A DNA stretch of 46,606 nt from Gemmatimonadota bacterium (GTDB lineage Bacteria; Latescibacterota; UBA2968; GCA-2709665). Positions within the stretch are counted from its first letter, which is position 1. Every line of letters starts with the position of its first letter. The notes beneath the pieces were generated by a model, which saw only the letters and a program-made list of their open reading frames with translations, did no database searches and was not told the DNA's origin. Below, piece by piece: positions 25,132 to 35,116 of this stretch. Location of the stretch: NCBI GenBank assembly GCA_028874335.1, contig JAPPJY010000008.1, forward strand, positions 1 to 46,606, given 5' to 3'. A program made the position numbers and the translations under genes.

Positions 25132-25866
25132 ATGGCCCTCGAGCGACTGCTTGTCTTCCAACACCTGGACGTTGAACATCCCGGCCTATTCAGAGAGTTC
25201 TTCGCTGATGACGGGATCCGGTGGGACGCCGTCGAACTCGACGAGGGAGAACCCATCCCGGATCTGGACGCCTATGACGCGCTGTGGGCGATGGGCGGCC
25301 CGATGGACGTGTGGGAGGAGGATGCGTACCCCTGGCTGGTGGAGGAGAAAGCCGCCATTCGGTACGCGGTCGTTGAGAAAGGGATGCCCTTCGTGGGCAT
25401 CTGCCTGGGCCATCAGTTGCTGGCCGCGGCGCTCGGCGGTCACGTCGGTCCGAACGAGAGCCCGGAGGTGGGGGTGATGGACATTTGCCTGACGGCCCCG
25501 GGCATGGCCAGCGGATTCTTCAGCGGTTTCCCCGAGACGCTGCCCTGCCTGCAGTGGCACAGCTCGGCCGTAAAGACCATACCCCCTGAGCTGGAGGTCC
25601 TTGCGTCTTCAGAGCTGTGCGCGGTCCAGGCGATGAGTATGGGGAATCACGCGATCACCGCCCAGTTTCACATCGAGATAACGGCGGAGACCATAGCGGA
25701 ATGGGACGCCGTCCCCGCCTATCACGAGGCACTGATTGAAACACTTGGCGAAAACGCCATGCAGGATTTCGAACGGGCGGTGACCGAACGCCTCGACGTT
25801 TTCAGAGGCTATGCGAGGGCATTTTACGAGAACTGGAAGGCTATGGCTTTTGAGTCCGACAGATAA
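25132..25866 (+). CDS. Type 1 glutamine amidotransferase
   Basis: A 244-residue class I GATase-like protein. Nucleophile C91 is in VGICLGHQLLAAALGG, and H180 and E182 in 'AQFHIEIT' complete the triad. 'LWAMGGPMDVWEED' is the oxyanion-side motif seen in stand-alone GMP-synthase-like amidotransferases. With no synthetase domain it may hydrolyse a gamma-glutamyl compound or serve a separate partner. The ATG follows GGGAGG closely. Confidence 0.88.
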   Translation: MALERLLVFQHLDVEHPGLFREFFADDGIRWDAVELDEGEPIPDLDAYDALWAMGGPMDVWEEDAYPWLVEEKAAIRYAVVEKGMPFVGICLGHQLLAAALGGHVGPNESPEVGVMDICLTAPGMASGFFSGFPETLPCLQWHSSAVKTIPPELEVLASSELCAVQAMSMGNHAITAQFHIEITAETIAEWDAVPAYHEALIETLGENAMQDFERAVTERLDVFRGYARAFYENWKAMAFESDR

Positions 25867-25950
25867 CGATCGACCGAACTCCAAACACCGTTCCGGCGTC
25901 CCGACCCGATGCGGGAGGCGGAACACTTCGAGAGAAATGGCGATGCGGGT

Positions 25951-27528
25951 ATGAGCAAGACATCGCGTCCGAACTTCCTCTTTATTACAACCGATCAGCA
26001 GCGCTGGGACGCGGTCGGGATCCACAATCGGGTACTGCAAACGCCGAGCATGGATCGCCTGGCGCGTCAGGGAATCCAGTTCAGCAGGATGTATCCAACC
26101 AACGCGATATGTATGCCCTCCCGGGCCAGCATGATTACGGGAAGGAGCCAGAGAGGGCACCAGGTTTTCAATCATGACGTCAACCTGAGCGAGGCGATAC
26201 CCGTCCTGGGCGACTCGCTTCGAGATGCGGGTTATGAGACCGCCCTGATCGGAAAGGCGCACTTCCGGACGGCCGACATGGAGGACGTCCTGCCCGACCA
26301 TCCGCCTGAAGAAGCGACGGTGAAACCGGAAGACGGTCTCTGGTATGGACCCTACTACGGTTTCAACTACGTGGAACTGCATACGGGCCACGCGTACCCC
26401 GCGGGACACTGGCGCATCTGGCTGGAACGGAACCATCCCGAGGGATTGACGCTCTGGAGAAAGGACCATGCCCTGCAACCGCCCACCGGCGCGTATACGT
26501 CGTGGAAGAATGCAATACCCGCGGAATGGCACTACACGCGCTGGACCGGTGAACGCACCGTAAACTGGCTGCGGGACCGGAATCCGGATCAGCCGTTCTT
26601 CCTGTGGACGTCGTTTGCGGATCCCCATCAGCCCTTCGCGCCTCCACGCCCGTATTGCGATATGTACGACCCTTCGGATGTGCCCGATCCGGTCCCCGCG
26701 GAAGACGTACGGGACAAACCGCCGCATTACGGATGGGCCCGCTGCGGTAAGCGTTACGGAGGGTACAACACGCTGGCCGGATGGGATGGTCCGCACTTCC
26801 GCGAGATCGTGGCGCACTATTACGGATTGACCACCTTCATCGACGACGCCATGGCCCTGGTTTTCGAGGAACTGGACAGACAGGGCCTTTGGGAACAGAC
26901 GCACGTGGTGTTTACATCGGATCACGGAGAGGGGTTGAAGGACCACGGCATCGCGGCCAAGCCGATGATGTCGTACGAGTGTGTGAATCGCGTGCCGTTC
27001 TTCTGGCGGTCCCCGTCGTGCGAACCGGGACGGGCGTACGACGGCGTGATGACCCATCTGGACCTGACGCCGACGTTCCTGGACCTGGCGGGCGCGGAAC
27101 CGCTTCCGGGCATGGAAGGACGGTCTTTCGCGGGCGTGCTGCGAGGCGAGGCGCATCGACACCGGGACGCGGTGGTCGTGGAGCGGATTTCGATCCTGGC
27201 CGAGGGTGCGATGAAGGTCAAGATGCTCGTGACCGAAGAGTGGAAACTGCTCCACTACGGATCCGCGCCTTACGGGGAACTGTACGACGTCCGAAACGAC
27301 CCGGAGGACCTGCATAACCTTTGGGACAACCCGAGGTACGCCGACGTGAAAAAGCAGTTGATTGAGCGCCTGCTCGCTACGTTGATCGATGACGAACTGG
27401 GAGACCCCGCGTTGATCCTGCCGGCGCGCGAACCGGGCGGTTCGCTGCGAGACCGGCGGCTGATGGAGCCTCAGCCGGAAGTCAGGGCGGACCTTGGCGA
27501 CCGGTTGCGACGAATTCTGGAAGGGTGA
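25951..27528 (+). CDS. Sulfatase-family hydrolase
   Basis: A 525-residue type I sulfatase. The formylglycine motif is CMPSR at 54-58, followed by ASMITGR. Metal and active-site residues include the start 'LFITTDQQRWDAVG', 'LIGKAHF', 'FFLWTSFADPHQPF' and 'FTSDHGEGLKDHG'. It hydrolyses sulfate (or possibly phosphonate) esters after Cys conversion by a maturase, which is not encoded here. No signal peptide is evident, so it may act in the cytoplasm or start elsewhere. ATG 25951 is chosen by family fit; the codons before it are unlike the family. Confidence 0.9.
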   Translation: MSKTSRPNFLFITTDQQRWDAVGIHNRVLQTPSMDRLARQGIQFSRMYPTNAICMPSRASMITGRSQRGHQVFNHDVNLSEAIPVLGDSLRDAGYETALIGKAHFRTADMEDVLPDHPPEEATVKPEDGLWYGPYYGFNYVELHTGHAYPAGHWRIWLERNHPEGLTLWRKDHALQPPTGAYTSWKNAIPAEWHYTRWTGERTVNWLRDRNPDQPFFLWTSFADPHQPFAPPRPYCDMYDPSDVPDPVPAEDVRDKPPHYGWARCGKRYGGYNTLAGWDGPHFREIVAHYYGLTTFIDDAMALVFEELDRQGLWEQTHVVFTSDHGEGLKDHGIAAKPMMSYECVNRVPFFWRSPSCEPGRAYDGVMTHLDLTPTFLDLAGAEPLPGMEGRSFAGVLRGEAHRHRDAVVVERISILAEGAMKVKMLVTEEWKLLHYGSAPYGELYDVRNDPEDLHNLWDNPRYADVKKQLIERLLATLIDDELGDPALILPAREPGGSLRDRRLMEPQPEVRADLGDRLRRILEG

Positions 27529-27582
27529 CACGATCGCGCCGGAGGCTGCCAACCTGCGCTCCCCCGCTTTCACGGGCTCCGG

Positions 27583-29454
27583 TTACGGAATTTCCCAGCT
27601 GTAGAGGTGGGAGTCGCTGGTGAAATAGATGCGCCCGTCGAGCCAGTCTCCACCGTTGCTGACGGGCACCGGGGAATGGGCGCACATTTCGATGGCGTTC
27701 GTGCCGCTTTCGATACGGCCGATGCCCTTTTCGAAAAGAACGTAAACGGTATCGTCGGGAGCGGTCACGAAGACGCGCGGCCCCTGCTGGTGCGCTGTCA
27801 GTCCGAACCTCCGCTCCGTTTCTTCCTGATGGACGACTTCGCGCGTTTCATGGCAGAACACGAAAAAACGGGCCCGGTCGATAAAGCCGTACACAAGACC
27901 GCCCCGTCCGATGCACAGGTCCGTGTATTCCTGCGCCCCCGGGAAGAGGACGTGGCGCCATTCCAGTTCCTTTGTATCCATATCCAGAATGTAGAGTTCC
28001 GCTTCGGTCGCCTTCTGCTCGCCCCCCGTCCCCGGGCTGGTTGTCGTGCCGCCCAGGAGTTTTCTCCCGGGAAGCGCCGCAAGGCTCGCCGTGGCGTGGT
28101 CCGGCAACAGGTCGGTATGTTCCAGCAGGGCCCCGGTACGCGTCTCGCAGTTCCAGATGAGCAGGCCGCCGCCCGTATAGCCGTAGCCGGGGGTCCCAGC
28201 AACCACCAGTGTCTTCCCGTCGGGATGAGCGAGCAGCTTGTGCGGGCGATGCATCGTGGGCGTACAGGTCCGGTGGAAATAGGGATTCGAAGCCGGGTTC
28301 TCCTTTTCGGTCGTCACCCACGGTTTGAACGGGTCCCACTCCAGGAGCGCGCCGCTGCCGTAACCGCCAACGAAGAACCGGTCACCCTGGCGGCCCACCG
28401 TATTCCACTGGCCGAAACTCTCGCGCTCGATCCACGCGTCGGTTTCGGGACGATAGCTGAACGTGCGCCTCGGAAAGAACGTGCCGCCGCAGATGGCGCC
28501 GTCCGGCGACGCGGCGACGCCCATGATGTGCGCGCCTTCGCTGGTGTAGTCGAACGACACGTCCGGCGATCGGTTGCCGTCGGGATCCTGCACCGATAAC
28601 ACGCGGTCGACGAGGCAGCATTTCAAGAGTTCGCTCCCGTCCGGAAAATGCGGATGGACGTGCCCGGCATCTCCCGCGATATATCGCTTTTCGCGCCGTT
28701 CTCGCCGGGGTACGGTCTTGCGTTCGCCCCGATAGAGTTCGTACCATGTCTCCACATCCGGGTTGTCGCCGGGCCACGGAGTCCCGGTTGGAGGCAGAGC
28801 ATAGACCTTGCCGTCGAGGTCCCTGTAGACGGATGCGCTTCCCCGCGACCGTTCGTCTTCCGCGAGGATCGTTGTTGCCGTTTCGGATTTCCGGTCGAAG
28901 GCGATGACCTGGCAAAGCGTCGTACCGATGCCGAAGTAGACCCAGCCGGTGTCGTCGGTGGCAAGGGTTGTGGGATACTGCCGCCAGTTCTGCGTGTGCA
29001 GGTGTCCATAGTCCCTGAATTCACCGTTCTTCGGATCGTACGACGCGAGCCCACTCTGGGGATAGGTTGACGACCAGATCACGCCCGTGTCGTCTTCGGT
29101 CAGTCCCATCGCCATGCGTGGCGCCGTCTGGTGACAGAACGTGTAGTCCATCGCATTAACGTCGAACTCCACGAACCAGCCGTTGAAGTGCGTGTAAAAG
29201 CGGTTCCGGCTGGACAGGAGCGATGCGTAGGGGCAATCGCCGCCGGGAGGAAATGGCACCGGGAATTCCCGGCTCTCGCCGGTTGCGGCGTCGATGACCA
29301 GCAGCGCATACCCGCCACGATGGTCGAACAGCCAGATCAGGACGACGTTCCGGCCGTTTCCGTCGGCAGCCGCAACCGTGCCTCTCGGGTGGCTGCTCTG
29401 AGTGGCAGGGCCGTGATGGCGGAAATTATCCTCGAGAATTCGTGTCGATCTCAT
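27583..29454 (-). CDS. Large beta-propeller protein of unknown function
   Basis: About 623 residues with repeated beta-propeller blade patterns ('GGLLIWNCETRTGALLE', 'AELYILDMDTKELEW', 'ARFFVFCHETREVVHQEE', 'GSGALLEWDPFKPW') over nearly its whole length. It resembles WD40/PQQ/YncE-like propellers but no specific family was recognised, and no signal peptide is clear. ATG 29454 has GAGGCAGAGG upstream and is preferred over a TTG at 29475. It converges with the sulfatase gene. It may bind or act on carbohydrate or sulfated compounds given its neighbours, but that is inference. Confidence 0.8.
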   Translation of the reverse strand: MRSTRILEDNFRHHGPATQSSHPRGTVAAADGNGRNVVLIWLFDHRGGYALLVIDAATGESREFPVPFPPGGDCPYASLLSSRNRFYTHFNGWFVEFDVNAMDYTFCHQTAPRMAMGLTEDDTGVIWSSTYPQSGLASYDPKNGEFRDYGHLHTQNWRQYPTTLATDDTGWVYFGIGTTLCQVIAFDRKSETATTILAEDERSRGSASVYRDLDGKVYALPPTGTPWPGDNPDVETWYELYRGERKTVPRRERREKRYIAGDAGHVHPHFPDGSELLKCCLVDRVLSVQDPDGNRSPDVSFDYTSEGAHIMGVAASPDGAICGGTFFPRRTFSYRPETDAWIERESFGQWNTVGRQGDRFFVGGYGSGALLEWDPFKPWVTTEKENPASNPYFHRTCTPTMHRPHKLLAHPDGKTLVVAGTPGYGYTGGGLLIWNCETRTGALLEHTDLLPDHATASLAALPGRKLLGGTTTSPGTGGEQKATEAELYILDMDTKELEWRHVLFPGAQEYTDLCIGRGGLVYGFIDRARFFVFCHETREVVHQEETERRFGLTAHQQGPRVFVTAPDDTVYVLFEKGIGRIESGTNAIEMCAHSPVPVSNGGDWLDGRIYFTSDSHLYSWEIP

Positions 29455-29658
29455 GCCTCTGCCTCTTGTTGACAATCGGGTGTGTTCCTTGCTCCAGGGT
29501 AATGCGGACCTGTGGTCGATTACGGCCGGAGGACATCAACGGGTATCATGCGCGCGGGGAAAACGAATGTCAATCAAAATGAGATAGACCGCCGTCCGGA
29601 GCGAACGCCCGGACGAAACGACGTTTGAAACCCGGAATATCGAATGGGAGGTTATCGG

Positions 29659-30447
29659 ATGGACATGGGACTGAAAGACAAGGTGGCAATCGTCGGGGGC
29701 GCGAGCCGCGGCCTGGGCAGGGGGTGCGCGATGGCGCTTGCACGGGAAGGGGCGCACGTTGCCGTTTGCGCGAGGAACGAGCGACGGCTGGAAGCGGCTG
29801 CCGCAGAAATCCGCGCCGTTACGGGTTCGGACGTGCTCGCGGTCGCGGGTGACCTATCCGTTGAGGAGACGGTGGATCGACTGACGCGGGAAACCGTGGA
29901 GGCGTTTGGCGGTATCGACATCCTCGTGAACAACTCCGGAGGTCCGGCCGCGATGCCTTTCGCGGAAGTAACGGAAGCGATGTGGCGGGAATATACGGAC
30001 CTGATCCTGAATTACGTACTTCGAATGTGCAGGCGCGTCGTTCCGCTGATGCAGGCGAGGGGCGGCGGAAGGATCGTCAACCTGTGCGCGTTCGCGGTCA
30101 AGCAGCCGGCCGGGAATACGGTGTCGAACGTGCTGCGGACAGCGGTCGTGGGCGCGGCCAGAACCCTTGCGAACGAATACGCGGGCGATCGGATTCTGGT
30201 GAACAACGTGTGTACGGGGTTTATCGACACGGAACTGTTGCGGGAGGAATTCGAGGAAGCCGCAAGGGCGAATGGAACTTCGGTTCGGGACGAGATGCAG
30301 CCGCTGGTCGAAGAGATACCGCTCGGCCGCCTCGGGACCGTGGAGGAACTGTCGGATTACGTCGTGTTCCTGGCGTCGGAGCGTTCGAGCTACATCACCG
30401 GCACGTCGCTGCAGGTGGACGGGGGATTTGTCAGGTCGCTTCTGTAA
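29659..30447 (+). CDS. Short-chain dehydrogenase/reductase with atypical active site
   Basis: A 262-residue SDR with cofactor motif [10 protein letters not shown] and '[10 protein letters not shown]' (NNAG equivalent). The C-terminal '[13 protein letters not shown]' is classic. Where YxxxK should stand the sequence reads '[23 protein letters not shown]': Tyr is replaced and Lys is Arg. A known subset of SDRs shares this S-N-x-x-R pattern. It may use a different acid/base or have a non-redox role. ATG 29659 has GGGAG 8 nt before it. Confidence 0.88.
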   Translation: MDMGLKDKVAIVGGASRGLGRGCAMALAREGAHVAVCARNERRLEAAAAEIRAVTGSDVLAVAGDLSVEETVDRLTRETVEAFGGIDILVNNSGGPAAMPFAEVTEAMWREYTDLILNYVLRMCRRVVPLMQARGGGRIVNLCAFAVKQPAGNTVSNVLRTAVVGAARTLANEYAGDRILVNNVCTGFIDTELLREEFEEAARANGTSVRDEMQPLVEEIPLGRLGTVEELSDYVVFLASERSSYITGTSLQVDGGFVRSLL

Positions 30448-30478
30448 CCGGACGCCTCGCAAACTGCAAAAAGGTCAA

Positions 30479-30508
30479 GACAATTTTGCAATTGACTGCA
30501 AAATTGTC
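30479..30508. repeat. Palindrome in convergent interval, left
   Basis: GACAATTTTGCA and TGCAAAATTGTC form a perfect 12-bp inverted repeat with a 6-nt spacer. There is no U-run on either strand. It lies between the convergent SDR and RND genes and could act as a bidirectional transcription barrier or a repeat element. Confidence 0.65.
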
Positions 30509-30630
30509 AATACACTGAATCGCGCCTTTGCGCGGCACAAATTGTCAGTTTACGCCGGCCGTCAATGGGTTTTGTCTGGCGGGTAATGGTCCCTTTGTTA
30601 CGCCGGAGTCGAAGGTTCGTCGACCGTCGC

Positions 30631-30647
30631 GCAAACTGGCAGTTTGC
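30631..30647. repeat. Palindrome in convergent interval, right
   Basis: GCAAACTG-G-CAGTTTGC, 8-bp arms with one central base, 10 nt from the RND stop codon. The GCAAACTG core also appears near 30459, so the interval contains related short motifs. Confidence 0.6.
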
Positions 30648-30656
30648 GGCATCGAT

Positions 30657-33600
30657 TCAGTCGTCCCCCGTTTCGGGCGCGACGTCCCGCCGGTCGGCCG
30701 GCTGGCGGCGGAACAGCGCGGCGACGGCATGCCTGATGTCTTCCAGGATGGCATAGGTGACGGGAACGAGAATGAGGATGACGGCGGTGCCGAAGATGAC
30801 GCCGAATCCCAGAGAGGTCGCCATGGGAATGAGCAGCTGCGCCTGCAGGCTTCTTTCGAACAGCAGCGGGGTGAGCCCCGCGAACGTCGTCAGGGACGTC
30901 AGGAGGATGGGTCGGAATCGCGCCATTCCGGACTCCCGGATGGCCTCCTGCAGGCCCTTACCCTCCTTGCGCCGACGGTTGATGAAGTCCACCATCACCA
31001 GGCTGTCGTTGATGACCACGCCGGATAGCGCGACCAGCCCGAAGACCGACAGAATCGTGAGGTTGAGGCCCATGATGATGTGCCCCAGCACGGCGCCGAC
31101 GAATCCGAAGGGGATCACGGCCATGATGATGAGCGGCTGAAGGTAGGAGCGGAAGGGAATCGCGAGCAGGCCGAAGATCACGAAGAGGGCCATGCCGAAG
31201 CTCCTCGACAGGCCCTCCATGGTCTCCTGCTGCTCCCTCTGTTCGCCTTCCAGGCTGAACCGGACGCGTGGGTGGTCGGAAACGATCGCCGGCAGGACGT
31301 TTGCGGTGACGTCCGCGAGGATTTCGTTGGCGTTGGCTCTGCCCTCATCCACGTCCGCGGTGACGCTGACGATGCGCTGTCGGTCGGTGCGGCGGATGGC
31401 GGCGTACCCCCGCCCCGGTTCCGTCTGCGCGGCGACCGAAAAGGGCACTTCCACGCCTTCCGGGGTGCGCAATCGCATGGTCTCGAGGTTGTTCATCGAC
31501 CGTCGTTCGCTATCGGGATAACGGACCATCACCCGAACGTCGTCCCTTCCTCTCTGGATACGCTGCGCTTCCTCGCCATAGAACGCCTGCCTGACCTGAC
31601 GCGCCAGGTCGGACATGGTCAGGCCGAGCAGGCGCGCTTCTTCGGTGAGCGCAAGTTTCACTTCCTTCTTGCCGGGCCGAAACGAGTCGGCGATGTCCAG
31701 GACACCCGGGTACTCGGCAAGCCTGGTCTTGAGTTTTTCCGCGGCGGCGCGGAGTTCGGCGTAGTCCGGACCGGTAAGCTGGATGTTGATCGGTTCGCCC
31801 ACGGAAAAGAGCGAAGAGGCGAAAGTGAGTTCCGTTGCATCGGGAATCGGGCCGGCAAGCTCACGCCAGCGTCTGGCGATTTCGATGCTGCTGATGCTGC
31901 GCTCCTCGGCCGGCGTGAGCTCGATGTTGACTTCACCGAGATGCGCGCCGGAATAGGAGGCGTTGCGTCCGCGGTTCTCACGCTGAGCCGCGCGCAGGGG
32001 CTGGTCCCCCACCAGCGCGAGCATATGCGTGAAGACTCTCTCGTCTGTTTCCGATTCCAGTTCCCGCTGTAACCGGATCGCGGACGACTCCAGCCGCCGC
32101 ACGACCCGGGCGGTGACCTCGGCGGGCGTGCCCTGGGGCATGGTCAGGATCGCCGCCACGTTGTCCGCCGGGACCTGGGGAAGAAACACGAAGCCGATCC
32201 AGCCTCCGAGAATGAGTCCCGCCGTAAGGGTCAGCGCGGCCACCCCCACGGACGCGCTCAGGTACCTCCACGCCAGGCATTTATCCAGAAACGGACGGTA
32301 GAACTCGTGAATAATCCAATCAAGGCGGGATGAAAACCCGTCTCGAAACCGACGCAGCAGTCCGCCGATGCGGCTGGTCGTCTTCTTTCTCCCGCGCAGT
32401 TTGGCGTGCGCCAGGTGCGCGGGCAGAATGAACAGGGATTCAACGAGCGAAAAAACCAGCGTCAGAATGACGATCTCCGGGATCAGCCTCATGATCTTGC
32501 CGGAGGTGCCGGGGACCATCAGCAGGGGCGAAAACGCGGCGATTGACGTGAGTATCGCAAAGGTGACCGGCACGGCCACTTCCTGGGCGCCCGCGATGGC
32601 GCCGCGCAGGCCGCGCTCACCCTGCTGGAACCTCCTGTAGATGTTTTCACCGACGACAATGGCGTCGTCGACGACGATACCGAGTACCACGATGAACGCA
32701 AAAAGCGAGATCAGGTTGATGGAGGCGCCGATGGTCGGCATCATCGCGATCGCGCCGAGAAAGGAGATGGGGATGCCCAGGGCGATCCAGAAGGCCAGGC
32801 GGAGCCTGAGGAACAACGCCAGGATGACGAGGACGAGGATGAAACCCCCGCGTCCGTTCTTCAGCATCAGGTTGAGCCGGCCCTCGAGGATCCTGGAGAA
32901 ATCCGAGTAGACGGTAAGTGAAATGCCTTCGGGCATGCGGGATTCCGCCGACTCGATGTACTCCTTGACTTTACGGGAGATGTCCAGCGCGTCCTGTTCA
33001 CCCACACGGAAGACCTGCACCATCACCCCCGGTTCCTGGTCGAACCTCCCCGATATGTCCGCGTCGGCGAATCCGTCCACGACCGTGGCCACGTCACCTA
33101 CGGTGAGCGCGGCGCCGTCCGGCCGCGTGCGCAGGACGATATTCTCGAAGGCCGTGCCACGGTATGCCTGCCCTTTTGTCCGCAGCAGAATTTCGCCGCC
33201 TTCCGTCTTGATGGCCCCTCCCGGCAGGTCGAGCGAGGACCGGCGCACCGCCCTCACGACTTCGTCGAAGGTGAGGTTGAAGCGCCGGAGCGCGGATTCC
33301 GAGACTTCGATGGAAACCTCGTAGGGGCGTGCGCCGCTCAATTCAGCCTGGGTAATTCCCGGAATTGCGGTAATCTCGTCCCGGACCTGTTCTCCCAGGT
33401 ATTTCAGCGTGGTCTCGTCGGCTTCGCCCGATACGGCCACGTTGATCACCTGGCGACGCAGGACCACTTCCTGGGCGACCGGCTGTTCCGTCTCGTCGGG
33501 GAACGTGTCAATTGCGTCGACCGCTGACTTGACGTCCTCCAGAACTCTGCGCGCATCGGTGCCGGGTACAAGCTCGATATTCACGCTGCCCCGGTTTTCC

Positions 33601-33857
33601 GATGCCGTCGAACGGATGCGCTTGATGCCTTCGATACTCTGAACGGCCTCTTCGATCCGCACGCATACGCCCTCTTCCACCTCCTCGGGCGCCGCCCCCC
33701 GGTAAATGACGGAGACCGAGACGACGTCAGCGGAAAACTCCGGAAAGATCTCAAGCTCGATGCCGCCGATGGTGATCAGCCCGCTGGCCAGGATGACGAC
33801 CATGAGCAGATTGGCGGCGACGCTGTTTTCGGCGAACCAGGCGATAGCGCGATTCAT
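30657..33857 (-). CDS. RND-family efflux pump inner-membrane subunit
   Basis: A 1066-residue AcrB-like pump with 12 predicted helices and two large periplasmic loops. Proton-relay acids lie in helix 4 (LGIVVDDAIVVGENIYRR), and 'FGLVALSGVVINDSLVMVDFIN' is the matching helix 10 region. The N-terminus MNRAIAWFAENSVAANLLMV is typical of HAE1-type multidrug pumps. The ATG overlaps the adaptor stop as ATGA (33854-33857), showing translational coupling. It is the last gene of the tetR-tolC-MFP-RND operon. Substrates are unknown. Confidence 0.95.
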   Translation of the reverse strand: MNRAIAWFAENSVAANLLMVVILASGLITIGGIELEIFPEFSADVVSVSVIYRGAAPEEVEEGVCVRIEEAVQSIEGIKRIRSTASENRGSVNIELVPGTDARRVLEDVKSAVDAIDTFPDETEQPVAQEVVLRRQVINVAVSGEADETTLKYLGEQVRDEITAIPGITQAELSGARPYEVSIEVSESALRRFNLTFDEVVRAVRRSSLDLPGGAIKTEGGEILLRTKGQAYRGTAFENIVLRTRPDGAALTVGDVATVVDGFADADISGRFDQEPGVMVQVFRVGEQDALDISRKVKEYIESAESRMPEGISLTVYSDFSRILEGRLNLMLKNGRGGFILVLVILALFLRLRLAFWIALGIPISFLGAIAMMPTIGASINLISLFAFIVVLGIVVDDAIVVGENIYRRFQQGERGLRGAIAGAQEVAVPVTFAILTSIAAFSPLLMVPGTSGKIMRLIPEIVILTLVFSLVESLFILPAHLAHAKLRGRKKTTSRIGGLLRRFRDGFSSRLDWIIHEFYRPFLDKCLAWRYLSASVGVAALTLTAGLILGGWIGFVFLPQVPADNVAAILTMPQGTPAEVTARVVRRLESSAIRLQRELESETDERVFTHMLALVGDQPLRAAQRENRGRNASYSGAHLGEVNIELTPAEERSISSIEIARRWRELAGPIPDATELTFASSLFSVGEPINIQLTGPDYAELRAAAEKLKTRLAEYPGVLDIADSFRPGKKEVKLALTEEARLLGLTMSDLARQVRQAFYGEEAQRIQRGRDDVRVMVRYPDSERRSMNNLETMRLRTPEGVEVPFSVAAQTEPGRGYAAIRRTDRQRIVSVTADVDEGRANANEILADVTANVLPAIVSDHPRVRFSLEGEQREQQETMEGLSRSFGMALFVIFGLLAIPFRSYLQPLIIMAVIPFGFVGAVLGHIIMGLNLTILSVFGLVALSGVVINDSLVMVDFINRRRKEGKGLQEAIRESGMARFRPILLTSLTTFAGLTPLLFERSLQAQLLIPMATSLGFGVIFGTAVILILVPVTYAILEDIRHAVAALFRRQPADRRDVAPETGDD

Positions 33858-35113
33858 CCGGCGCCTCCTTCAGACCGCGACGGTGACGTCTCTTCCGGTT
33901 CGAGGATGCGTACCTGCATGCCCTCCACGACGGCGTCCAGCGTGGATATGCAGACCCGCTCACCTCCGTCGAGGCCGGAACGGATAAGGGCGTTCTCTGC
34001 TTCGAGCCTCAACAGATCGACGCCGCGAAAGCGCAGCCGGCTGTCCTCGTCGATGACCAGGACCTGGTCGGCGCCCCTGAGGGCGGTTCGGGGTACGACT
34101 GCGACGTCCATCGCGACGCGTCCGAGGATTTCAACCTCCACAAACAGCCCGGCGAAGAGGGGCGCGCGGCCCGGGTCGTCGCCCTTATCGTACGGCGCGA
34201 CGACGCGGGCGACCAGATTGACCATCCGCGTGCGGGCGTCAATCTCCCCTTCAATACGAACGATTTCTCCCTCCCACGTGTGCGGGGCCCCGGCGAAGAC
34301 CGCATGGACCAGCGCTTTCGGTCGGGAAGCCGGCTCGAGTTCGCTGCGAGCGTTGTAGACCAGATCCAGATAGGCGAGTTGCTCGTGCGGCACGGGCAGA
34401 CGGATCTCGGCGTAGTCCACGGCGTAGATGCGGGCGACGGGCGCGCCGGGATTGACGTATTGTCCCAGGTCCACGATCTTGGACAGCACCCGCCCTTCGT
34501 ACGGCGCTTTGATGCGGGTCCGGTCGAGCGCGAGCCGGGCCTGTTCCTGGGATGCCCGCGCGGCCTGCAGGGCGGCCCGGGCGTCTTCCAGCTGGGGTTT
34601 CCTGAGCGCCAGGTCCGTGGCTTCACCGTTGCCCAGGCGCTGCCATTCCTGCCGGGCGAGTTCGGCTTCTTCCTCCTCACGCGCCAGCCGCACCCTGGCC
34701 TGCGCGACCACCGCTCTTGCGCGGTCGACCGCGAGTTCGTAGTCGCGCGGGTCGACGGCAAGCAGAACGTCGCCGGCCTTGAAGAAGCCGCCGTTCGCAA
34801 AAGCCGGAGAGACCGTGATGATCTGGCCGGCGACCTGTGAAACAAGGCTGGTCTTCGTACGCGGCGCAACCGTGCCCTGTGCGTTAACCGTCAGCTGGAC
34901 ATTTTTGATTTCGACCGGCATCGCCCGTACCAGCGGAGGCGGTATTTTCGGCGGCGCCACCACGACTTCGGACCTTACGCTGATGAGGACGTACGCGCAA
35001 AGCGCCCCGAATGCAACCACCGCAACGGGGAGCAACGCCTTCGGATGCCGCCGGATCCAGCCTGGCGTGCGCGCTTTGTCCGGATCCCTGCTCTTCAACG
35101 GTCTGATGTTCAT
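33854..35113 (-). CDS. RND periplasmic adaptor (membrane fusion protein)
   Basis: A 419-residue adaptor. An N-terminal membrane anchor (ALLPVAVVAFGALCAYVLI) is followed by the lipoyl half 'FFKAGDVLLAVDPRDYEL', an alpha-hairpin rich in Ala/Arg/Glu, the second lipoyl half 'IKAPYEGRVLSKIVDLGQYV' and a beta-barrel with 'FAGLFVEVEILG'. It links the RND pump to the outer-membrane channel. Its start is 3 nt after the channel gene stop and its stop overlaps the pump start. Confidence 0.93.
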   Translation of the reverse strand: MNIRPLKSRDPDKARTPGWIRRHPKALLPVAVVAFGALCAYVLISVRSEVVVAPPKIPPPLVRAMPVEIKNVQLTVNAQGTVAPRTKTSLVSQVAGQIITVSPAFANGGFFKAGDVLLAVDPRDYELAVDRARAVVAQARVRLAREEEEAELARQEWQRLGNGEATDLALRKPQLEDARAALQAARASQEQARLALDRTRIKAPYEGRVLSKIVDLGQYVNPGAPVARIYAVDYAEIRLPVPHEQLAYLDLVYNARSELEPASRPKALVHAVFAGAPHTWEGEIVRIEGEIDARTRMVNLVARVVAPYDKGDDPGRAPLFAGLFVEVEILGRVAMDVAVVPRTALRGADQVLVIDEDSRLRFRGVDLLRLEAENALIRSGLDGGERVCISTLDAVVEGMQVRILEPEETSPSRSEGGAG

Positions 35114-35116
35114 ATT

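Noticed and set aside
25609..27573. 654-codon frame antisense to the sulfatase
   Set aside because: A GC-rich shadow of a convincing sulfatase gene; residue pattern (Arg/His/Val-rich) is typical of antisense frames.
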